From DASVSE01 sp036399715 (GTDB lineage Bacteria > Bacteroidota > Rhodothermia > Rhodothermales > Rubricoccaceae): a stretch of 28,911 bases of DNA. Shown piece by piece: positions 23,576 through 28,911 of the stretch; within the stretch, counting starts at the first letter, position 1; each line of letters starts with the position of its first letter. The DNA is taken from positions 1-28,911 of the forward strand of contig DASWMO010000248.1 of NCBI GenBank assembly GCA_036399715.1. The letters are read 5' to 3'. The position numbers and the translations under genes were made by a program. A model generated the notes under the pieces. It was not told the origin of the DNA and did no database searches. It worked only from the letters and a program-made list of their open reading frames with translations.

Positions 23576-23623
23576 CGACGGGCGGGGGCGGACGTTGTGT
23601 TCCGCTTCCGCCCGTCGCATTTT
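23576..23623 (+). terminator. Long intrinsic-type terminator after the metallopeptidase-barrel gene
   Basis: A perfect 10-bp stem (23576-23585 with 23608-23617) extends through two G-U pairs into a further 5 bp (23588-23592 with 23601-23605), giving a 17-bp stem with an 8-nt loop. CATTTT follows. It starts about 20 bp after the stop codon. An in-frame TTG that could start pyrD (23595) falls inside its loop, which argues against that start. Confidence 0.75.
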
Positions 23624-23648
23624 CCCCTGCCGCCTTCCACGCCCCGCC

Positions 23649-24755
23649 CTGAGCGCCGCCTACCGACTCGTCCGCCCGCTCCTGTTCCGCCTCGACGCCG
23701 AGGCCGCGCACGGATTGGGGAGCATGGCCGCAGGCGCCGGGCAACGGGCGCCTGCAGCCGTCCGCGCGCTCGTCGGTGCCGAGGCAGACGCGGGGCTGGC
23801 GCAGACGGTCTGGGGGCTGCCGTTCCGGTCGCCCGTCGGGCTCGCGGCGGGGTTCGACAAGAACGCGCGCCTCGTCCGGTTCTGGGAGGCGCTCGGCTTC
23901 GGGTGGGTCGACGTCGGCTCGGTCTCGAACGAGGCGGCACCGGGCAACCCGCGGCCGCGCGCGTTTCGCCTGCCCGAGGACGGCGCGCTCGTGAACCGGA
24001 TGGGCCTCAACAACGACGGCGCTGCGGCCGTCGCGGCGCGCCTCGCCGGACGGGCCCGCGTGCCAGGGTTCGTGGTGTCGGTCAACGTCGCCAAGACGCA
24101 CCGCACGGACGCGTCGGCACTCGCCGGGGCGGCGGGCATCGAAGACGTCCGGCAGGCCGTCGCCTGGCTGCTGCCCATCGCGGACGTGCTGACAGTGAAT
24201 GTGTCGTGCCCCAACACGGCGGACGGCAAGACGTTCGAGACGCCCGAGGCGCTCGACGCGCTCCTCGGGGCTGTCGCGGGGGAGCGCGATGCGTTTGCCA
24301 CCGGCGGGCGGCGGGTGCCGCTTCTCGTCAAGCTCTCGCCCGATGCGACGGACGTGCCCGGGCTCGTTGCCGTCGCCCTCGGCCACGGGGCAGACGGGTT
24401 CGTCGCGACGAATACCGCCTCGGGGCGGGACGGGCTGCGGACGGGTGCGGGGGAGATCGCGCGGATCGGGCGCGGGGGCCTCTCGGGGCGGCCGCTCGCG
24501 TCGCGGGCGCTCGCGATGACTCGGGCGCTCTACCGGGAGACCGGCGGGCGCGTGCCGCTCGTCGGCGTCGGCGGGATCGACTCGGCCGAGGCGGCCTATG
24601 CGCGCATTCGGGCCGGGGCGAGCCTCGTGCAGCTGTACACGGCCCTCGTCTACGAAGGCCCGGGCGTCGTGCGCGCGGTCACGCGCGGGCTCGCGGAGCG
24701 GCTGGACCGCGACGGGTTCGGGTCCGTCGCCGAGGCGGTCGGCGTGGACGCATGA
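23649..24755 (+). CDS. pyrD: Quinone-type dihydroorotate dehydrogenase, probable CTG start
   Basis: It oxidises dihydroorotate to orotate in pyrimidine synthesis. The N-terminus AAYRLVRPLLFRLDAEAAHG matches the membrane-associating helices of class 2 enzymes. FMN-barrel motifs follow: AAGFDKNARL (66-75), VGSVSNEAAPGNPRPR (89-104), NRMGLNNDG (116-124), VNVAKT, VKLSPDATD (Lys228), GGLSGRPL and VGVGGIDS. The active-site segment is NVSCPNT (184-190) with Cys187, as in class 1, where typical class 2 enzymes have NxSSPNT. No ATG, GTG or TTG lies in frame between the terminator (23576-23623) and the conserved N-terminus. CTG at 23649 after a C/T-rich leader gives a normal 368-aa protein. TTG at 23595 is the alternative but sits inside the terminator. 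Confidence 0.9.
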   Translation: MSAAYRLVRPLLFRLDAEAAHGLGSMAAGAGQRAPAAVRALVGAEADAGLAQTVWGLPFRSPVGLAAGFDKNARLVRFWEALGFGWVDVGSVSNEAAPGNPRPRAFRLPEDGALVNRMGLNNDGAAAVAARLAGRARVPGFVVSVNVAKTHRTDASALAGAAGIEDVRQAVAWLLPIADVLTVNVSCPNTADGKTFETPEALDALLGAVAGERDAFATGGRRVPLLVKLSPDATDVPGLVAVALGHGADGFVATNTASGRDGLRTGAGEIARIGRGGLSGRPLASRALAMTRALYRETGGRVPLVGVGGIDSAEAAYARIRAGASLVQLYTALVYEGPGVVRAVTRGLAERLDRDGFGSVAEAVGVDA

Positions 24756-24794
24756 CGGCGTGCCCAGGCGACGCGGAGCGGCGTGCGCGTCTCG

Positions 24795-24802
24795 TACCAT
24801 GC
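24795..24802 (+). promoter_or_regulatory. Weak -7-like element upstream of the CPBP protease gene
   Basis: TACCATGC lies 28 nt before the ATG at 24823. Position and TACC core fit the pattern in the window. No -33 TTG is visible, so the gene may simply be co-transcribed with pyrD, which ends 67 bp upstream of that ATG. Confidence 0.18.
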
Positions 24803-24822
24803 CCCGCCCCCGCCCCGTCCCC

Positions 24823-25614
24823 ATGATCCGCCGTCTCTCTGCTGAACTCCGCTCGCTCCGCGCGACGGTTGCTGGCCTCTCGCCGGAGGCGCGCCGCGCG
24901 GCGACGGTCCTGATCGTCTCCGTCGTGCTCGTGCTCGTGCAGGTGCAGGCCGGGACGCGGGACGTGTACCGCGGCCTCGGCAACCCGCTCGGCACGGCCG
25001 ACCCCGAGTTGGGCGCGTGGGCGTGGTGGTTCGGGATGCAGGGGCTCACGGGGTTCGTCGTGCCGGTGCTGATTCTGCTCGCGGCGTTCCGGTGGACGCC
25101 GCGGGAGGCCGGCCTCGGGCTCGGCGACTGGCGCCTCGCGGGTGGGCTTGCACTGGCGTACCTGCCGCTCGTGGCCGTCGGGACGTGGGTGCTCTCGGAC
25201 GGGGCGGGCTTCCAGACGCAGTACCCGCACTACGACGGGGCGCGGGACTCGTGGGCGGCGTTCGCCCTCTACGAGGCGCTGTTCGTGTTCTACTGGCTCG
25301 GCTGGGAGTACCTGTGGCGTGGGTTCGTGCTGTTCGGGACGGCGCCGGCGCTGGGCGTCCCGCTCGCAATTGTGGCGCAGACGGTGCCGTTCGCGATTCT
25401 GCACGCGGACAAGCCGCCGGCCGAGGCCTACCTCTCGATCCTCGGCGGGCTGGCCCTCGGCGCGCTCGTGTGGCGGTGCCGCTCGTTCTGGATCGCCGTC
25501 CCGATCCACGCCGCGCAGATGGTGATGCTGGACCTGTTCTGCACGCTCCGCTTCCGGACGGGCGCGGCAGGCATCGGGCTGGACGCGCTCGCGACGGCGT
25601 TCGGGGCGCGCTGA
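24823..25614 (+). CDS. CPBP/CAAX-type intramembrane metalloprotease
   Basis: This 263-aa membrane protein has about seven hydrophobic segments. The CPBP (Rce1-like) motifs are recognisable but divergent. Motif 1 reads WEYLWRGF (Glu162, Arg166) with a single Glu where the usual motif is EExxxR. Motif 2 is FAILHADKP (His194), and the last motif has the polar His229 in IHAAQM. Bacterial members act in proteolysis, bacteriocin self-immunity or membrane protein processing. The role here is not evident. ATG at 24823 follows an almost pure C/G leader. An alternative ATG lies 24 bases upstream. A hairpin begins in the stop codon. Confidence 0.8.
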   Translation: MIRRLSAELRSLRATVAGLSPEARRAATVLIVSVVLVLVQVQAGTRDVYRGLGNPLGTADPELGAWAWWFGMQGLTGFVVPVLILLAAFRWTPREAGLGLGDWRLAGGLALAYLPLVAVGTWVLSDGAGFQTQYPHYDGARDSWAAFALYEALFVFYWLGWEYLWRGFVLFGTAPALGVPLAIVAQTVPFAILHADKPPAEAYLSILGGLALGALVWRCRSFWIAVPIHAAQMVMLDLFCTLRFRTGAAGIGLDALATAFGAR

Positions 25615-25633
25615 GCCCGGTGGGGGCGGGCTC
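25613..25633 (+). terminator. Hairpin overlapping the stop codon of the CPBP protease gene
   Basis: GAGCCCG (25613-25619) pairs with CGGGCTC (25627-25633) around a 7-nt loop. The stem begins at the second base of the TGA. No T run follows, so termination efficiency is uncertain. Confidence 0.45.
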
Positions 25634-25658
25634 GGATGGGTAGAAAGACCCCTTGAAG

Positions 25659-25868
25659 GTCGCCGACGAGGTCTGGGGGCTCGGCGACGAGGTCTGGAAT
25701 GCCGCCGAGGAGGCCTGGAGGCCCGCCGGCGGGGTCTGGAATGTCAGCGACGGGGTCTGGAACCTCGCCGATGGGGTCTGGAGCGTCCCCGGCAAGGTCT
25801 GGAAGGTTGCCGACGGGGTCCAGGATGTCAGCAGCGAGGGCCGTAGGGTCAGCGGCTGGGTACTGAGG
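25659..25868. repeat. Tandem array A: ten 21-bp units
   Basis: Ten contiguous degenerate 21-bp units with approximate consensus GTCGCCGACGGGGTCTGGAA plus one variable base. Units 1-8 are well conserved (the GTCTGG core is exact in six), and units 9-10 decay. Read on the + strand each unit gives a heptapeptide such as VSDGVWN, LADGVWS or VPGKVWK. On the minus strand the units read like TFQTPSA. Because 21 is divisible by three, long open frames arise in several phases. The only + strand start is a TTG at 25653, and that frame would run into the antisense of the M50 gene, so I do not call a gene. It fills most of the gap 25615-25917. Confidence 0.85.
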
Positions 25869-25917
25869 CCCGGCGGGGCCGCGGCAGGTCCAGGCGCTGC
25901 CGAAACCCGTCGCGTCT

Positions 25918-27147
25918 CTACGACCCGAAGACGAAGCGGATGGGCTGGATCGAGAACGACATCGCGAACAGGACGAGGCACAGCACGCCGAGTGCGCGGC
26001 GCCCGCGCGAGAGCGGCTCCGTCGGCGGGACGAACGGGTGGTCGAGCCGGATCAGGAACAGGATGAGCAGAATCCAGACCGTCCACCCGCTGTACGCGAC
26101 GTGGGCCGCGAGGCCCGGCGCAGCCGCGGCGACGAGTGCGACGAGGGCCAGGACGACGGCCGCGGCGGGCGCGGCGAGGCGCCACTCGCCCTCAAACATC
26201 TTGGCCGTCACGAGCGAGACGCCGAGCGCAAGGGAGGTCCACAGGATCCACCCGCCGTCGCCCTCGGAGACGTGCCCGAGGGCGGCCGAGACGGTCATCA
26301 GCAGGACCGTCACGCGCGAGACGACGGCGTGGACGCGCGGCCCGAACATCGCGTAGACGACGTGCCCACCGTCGAGCTGCCCGACGGGCAGCAGGTTGAG
26401 GGCCGTAAAGAAGAGCGCGAGCCAGCCGGCGAGCAGGACCGGGAAGTGCGACAGCTCGTGGCCCGGCACGCGGTACGGCCCGACGAAGCCGAGCAGGTGC
26501 GTCATCGGCGTCTCGCCGAAGACGACGGCCCCACCCGTCCCGAGGCCGGCGACGTCGAGCCGCGGGAGCGCTCCCGTCTGCGCGAGTGCCGCCTGCGCTG
26601 CTTCGTGGCCCGGGATGCCGGCGAAATACTCGGGGCCGGGGAGCGTAAGGGCACCGACGATGAACACAGCAATCGCGACCACGACGCCCGCGAGTGGGCC
26701 GGCCGCCCCGACGTCGAAGAGGTGCGCGAGGCGGCGGAACGGCTCGCGAATGCGGATCACGGCGCCGAGCGTGCCGAGCGTGCCGGGCAACGGGATCGGT
26801 AGGAAGTAGGGCAGCGAGACGGACATCCCGAGGCGCCGCGCGGCGAGGTAGTGCCCGAACTCGTGGACCGTCAGGAAGAGCAGGAACGGGCCGGCGTAGC
26901 GCAGGCCGTCCGCCCACCGCTCCGCGTCGCCGCCGGCGGCGTAGGCGATGTCGCGCACTGTATACGCGAGGCCGAAGCTGGACTCAAAGGCCGATACGTA
27001 GACCATCGAGGCGAACGTCGCGGCGAAGAGGCTCAGGTGGAGCCACACGCGGTCGCGCGGCGGGTCCGGCGGCAGAAATGGCCCGAGTACGTCGGGCGGG
27101 GCCGGGCGCCCGGGGGCCGAACGGCGAAACAGGCGGGGGAGCTTCAC
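25918..27147 (-). CDS. Site-2-protease-like M50 intramembrane metallopeptidase
   Basis: The 409-aa polytopic membrane protein has the zinc motif HEFGH (His95, Glu96, His99) within a hydrophobic helix. The third ligand is in LLPVGQLDGGH (253-263, Asp259), flanked by NLLPV as in family M50. IPLPGTLGTLGAVIRIREP (118-136) and the absence of a PDZ domain put it with the FtsH-independent EGY/site-2 group rather than RseP. It should cut substrates within the inner membrane. The substrate is unknown, and no anti-sigma factor gene is adjacent. The start is GTG. The gene is flanked on both sides by 21-bp tandem arrays, at 50 bp beyond its stop and 87 bp before its start. Confidence 0.92.
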   Translation of the reverse strand: MKLPRLFRRSAPGRPAPPDVLGPFLPPDPPRDRVWLHLSLFAATFASMVYVSAFESSFGLAYTVRDIAYAAGGDAERWADGLRYAGPFLLFLTVHEFGHYLAARRLGMSVSLPYFLPIPLPGTLGTLGAVIRIREPFRRLAHLFDVGAAGPLAGVVVAIAVFIVGALTLPGPEYFAGIPGHEAAQAALAQTGALPRLDVAGLGTGGAVVFGETPMTHLLGFVGPYRVPGHELSHFPVLLAGWLALFFTALNLLPVGQLDGGHVVYAMFGPRVHAVVSRVTVLLMTVSAALGHVSEGDGGWILWTSLALGVSLVTAKMFEGEWRLAAPAAAVVLALVALVAAAAPGLAAHVAYSGWTVWILLILFLIRLDHPFVPPTEPLSRGRRALGVLCLVLFAMSFSIQPIRFVFGS

Positions 27148-27233
27148 GAGACGGGGGCGGGGGCCGGGCCGTACGCGGGCCGTCCGCCGCGGTTCGGATG
27201 CGCCTCGGGTGCTGGCACCTGCCGGCCGGCGGC

Positions 27234-27443
27234 TATCCGGCGCTCACCGGCCCTTATCGGGCACTGACCGACGGCGATTCGAGGTCGACCGGCATGTATC
27301 GAGCATCGACCAGCGCGTATCCGAGGCCAACCAGTGCGTATCGAGCACCGACCGGCATCTATCGGAGGCCGACCCGTTGCTTTCGAGCATCGACCGACCG
27401 CTTTCGGAGGCCGACCGGGAGATTTTACCCGCCGGCCCGACGC
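27234..27443. repeat. Tandem array B: ten 21-bp units with a 42-bp higher-order pattern
   Basis: Ten contiguous 21-bp units, most beginning TAT or TTT and containing ACC at bases 13-15. From the fourth unit they alternate: TATCGAGCA(T/C)CGACC at 27297, 27339 and 27381 (the last with TTT), against TAT(C/T)CGAGGCC-type units at 27318, 27360 and 27402, a 42-bp period. The TA-rich triplets recur every 21 bp in otherwise GC-rich DNA. One + frame reads as alternating heptads (V/L)SS(I/T)DR and (V/L)SEAD. A GTG at 27209 could open a 97-aa frame there, but its 3' end overlaps aspC antisense, so no gene is called. The array starts 10 bp past the aminotransferase stop and fills most of 27148-27452. Confidence 0.85.
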
Positions 27444-27452
27444 ACTCCGGCA

Positions 27453-28664
27453 TTACGACAGCGCGCCGAGGGCGGCCTCGATGCGGTCCATCGCCTCCAT
27501 GAGCGCGTCCATGCCCGTCGCGTACGAGAGGCGCAGGCCGCTGGCGTCGCCGAAGGCCTCGCCGGGGACGAGCGCGACGGCCGCCTCGTCCAGCAGGTAG
27601 CGGCAGAGCGTGAGGCTGTCCGAGAGCGTCTCGCCCGTGGGCGTCGTGCGGCCGAAGAGGCCCGAGACGTCGGGGAAGAGGTAGAACGCGCCCTGGGGCG
27701 TCGGGCACGACACGCCGTCGAGGGCGTTGAGGCGCGCGAGGACGGCGTCGCGGCGCGCGCGGAATGCGGCGACCATCGCGTGGATCGGCGCGCGGTCCAT
27801 CGAGAGCGCCACGACGCCCGCGGCCTGCGTGATCGACGACGGGCCGGACGTGAGCTGGCTCTGGAGCGTGTCCACGGCGGCGACGAGCCACGGCGGGCCG
27901 GCGAGGTAGCCCAGCCGCCAGCCCGTCATCGCGTACGCCTTCGAGAAGCCGTTGACCGTAACGGTCCGCTCCTCCATGCCGTCGAGGCTGGCGAACGAGA
28001 CGTGCTCGGCGTCGAAGACCACATCCTCGTAAATCTCGTCCGATACGACGAGCACGCGCGGGTAGCGCCGGAGCACGTCCGCGATCCCCTCCAGATCCTC
28101 TCGGGCGAGGACGGCGCCGGTCGGGTTAGAGGGGCTGTTGAGCACGAGCACGCGCGTGCGCTCGGTCAGGGCCGCGTCGAGGGCGTCCGCAGTGAGGCGG
28201 TAACCGTCGGCGGCGGCCGTCGGGATCGGGACGGGCGTGGCGCCGGCGAGGCGCGCCTGCTCGGGGTAGCTCACCCAGTACGGCGCGGCGAAGGCGACCT
28301 CGTCGCCGGGCGAGGCCGCGGCGAGGATCGCCTGCGCGATGGACTGCTTGGCGCCGTTGGAGCACACGACGTCGGCTGCCGAGACGTGGAGGCCGTTGAC
28401 GCGTGTGAGCTTCTCGGCAATGGCCTCGCGCAGCTCGGGTGTGCCCGCGTTGGCCGTGTAGCCAAAGCACTGGTCGTGGAGGGCCTGGTGGGCGGCCTCG
28501 ACGATCGGCACAGGCGTCGGAAAGTCCGGCTCGCCGGCCGAGAGGCTGATCACGTCGACGCCGGAGCGCTTGAGCTCTGCTGCGCGGGCCGTGATGGCGA
28601 GCGTCGCCGAGGGCTGCATCGCCGCGACGAACGGGTTGATCTGCTGGAACGTCGGGTCGGTCAT
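27453..28664 (-). CDS. PLP-dependent aspartate-type aminotransferase (class I)
   Basis: The 403-aa fold-type I aminotransferase is of the AspC subgroup Ib common in Bacteroidota and thermophiles. It has SLSAGEPDF (40-48), the cofactor-binding NGAKQ region (103-107), PYWVSYPEQ, NSPSNPTG (176-183), SDEIYE (208-213), Schiff-base Lys242 in NGFSKAYAMTGWRLGY, and a late Arg in GLRLSYA that binds the substrate carboxylate. It probably converts aspartate/2-oxoglutarate to oxaloacetate/glutamate, and some relatives also handle prephenate. ATG at 28664 was chosen over an upstream TTG because homologues begin near this point. coaD ends 28 bp upstream, so the two may share a transcript. Confidence 0.93.
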   Translation of the reverse strand: MTDPTFQQINPFVAAMQPSATLAITARAAELKRSGVDVISLSAGEPDFPTPVPIVEAAHQALHDQCFGYTANAGTPELREAIAEKLTRVNGLHVSAADVVCSNGAKQSIAQAILAAASPGDEVAFAAPYWVSYPEQARLAGATPVPIPTAAADGYRLTADALDAALTERTRVLVLNSPSNPTGAVLAREDLEGIADVLRRYPRVLVVSDEIYEDVVFDAEHVSFASLDGMEERTVTVNGFSKAYAMTGWRLGYLAGPPWLVAAVDTLQSQLTSGPSSITQAAGVVALSMDRAPIHAMVAAFRARRDAVLARLNALDGVSCPTPQGAFYLFPDVSGLFGRTTPTGETLSDSLTLCRYLLDEAAVALVPGEAFGDASGLRLSYATGMDALMEAMDRIEAALGALS

Positions 28665-28692
28665 CCGGGCACGCTGGGGCGGTCCGGCCAAG

Positions 28693-28911
28693 CTACGCGC
28701 CCCCTCGCCCGGGCGCGCGGGCAGAAAGGGCCTCGGCGACGGGCGCGGGCACGAACGACGACACGTCGCCGCCCCAGCGGTGGATCTCGCGGACGATGCT
28801 GGCCGCGACGAACGTGTGCGACTCGTCGGGCATGAGGAAGACCGTCTGGAGGTCCGGGTGGAGGCGGCGGTTGGCGAGGGCCATCCGGAACTCGTAGTCG
28901 AAGTCCGACAC
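28693..28911 (-). CDS. coaD: Phosphopantetheine adenylyltransferase, C-terminal part
   Basis: The frame runs off the end of the window, so only the last 72 residues are seen. They carry SDFDYEFRMALANRRL, the adenylyltransferase segment of CoaD, then QTVFLMPD, and the final helix region where the usual SSS-x-V-KE motif reads VAASIVREI. The ending GGDVSSFVPAPVAEAL is also typical. CoaD makes dephospho-CoA from phosphopantetheine and ATP, two steps after CoaBC, which is encoded at 11891-13180. The true start lies outside the window. Confidence 0.9.
   Translation of the reverse strand: MSDFDYEFRMALANRRLHPDLQTVFLMPDESHTFVAASIVREIHRWGGDVSSFVPAPVAEALSARAPGRGGA

Noticed and set aside
23595..23648. 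TTG start for pyrD at 23595
   Set aside because: It lies in the loop of the strong terminator hairpin and adds 18 residues unlike the family N-terminus.
25653..26066. A + strand protein-coding gene through array A with TTG start
   Set aside because: Beyond the repeats the frame is antisense to the end of the M50 gene and looks random. Coding remains possible but is not supported.
25659..27443. CRISPR array at either 21-bp repeat block
   Set aside because: Units are contiguous with no unique spacers, the units are not palindromic, and no cas gene is nearby.
26694..28835. A 713-codon open frame on the + strand across the M50 gene, array B and the aminotransferase gene
   Set aside because: It is antisense to two well-supported genes and of Arg/Gly/Ala composition. 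It stays open because GC-rich DNA has few stop codons.

Overview
The window is very GC-rich bacterial DNA (about 70% by eye) with dense, mostly operonic housekeeping genes. The best guess is a member of Rhodothermota or deep Bacteroidota, of a Rubricoccaceae/Salinibacter-like kind. This rests on the rpoZ-coaBC gene pair, an RRM-glycine-rich RNA-binding protein, Bacteroidota-like promoter elements (TTG, about 20 nt, TAnnTT), no Shine-Dalgarno sequences before start codons, and CoaBC and HsdR-N-like proteins that resemble that phylum. The assignment is inferred from gene content, not from a marker-gene tree.

Layout. 1-135: the end of a + strand gene, probably the TOBE tail of an ABC ATPase. 231-740 (-): glycine-rich RRM protein with a clear intrinsic terminator. 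981-4687 (-): a tightly packed set of small membrane protein, SxtJ-like protein, lipoprotein alpha/beta hydrolase and NodU/CmcH-type carbamoyltransferase. 4770-5417 (-): an aquaporin, divergent from 5573-9633 (+), a heme uptake and heme-handling operon (hmuT-hmuU-hmuV-hmuS). 9938-13917 (+): yicC, gmk, rpoZ, coaBC and an SGNH lipoprotein. 13970-16968 (+): a cysteine-free family-4 uracil-DNA glycosylase, dnaB and a cupin. 16971-19815 (-): mrdA (PBP2), an unknown gene and a solitary HsdR-N-like nuclease. 20258-23557 (+): a 1099-aa secreted protein joining a zinc metallopeptidase, a TolB-like propeller and an Omp85-like barrel. 23649-25614 (+): pyrD and a CPBP/CAAX-type membrane protease. 25918-28911 (-): an M50 site-2-type protease, an aminotransferase and the 3' part of coaD.

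The most unusual non-coding content is a pair of tandem repeat arrays, each ten contiguous 21-bp units (25659-25868 and 27234-27443), on either side of the M50 protease gene. They differ in sequence but share unit length and unit count. The second has a 42-bp higher-order pattern. Other points of interest are the metallopeptidase-propeller-barrel fusion, loss of all four iron-sulfur ligands in the uracil-DNA glycosylase, a pyrD without an ATG/GTG/TTG start placed behind a terminator, and a partial copy of the yicC start just upstream of yicC.

No rRNA, tRNA, CRISPR array, insertion sequence or prophage gene was recognised.
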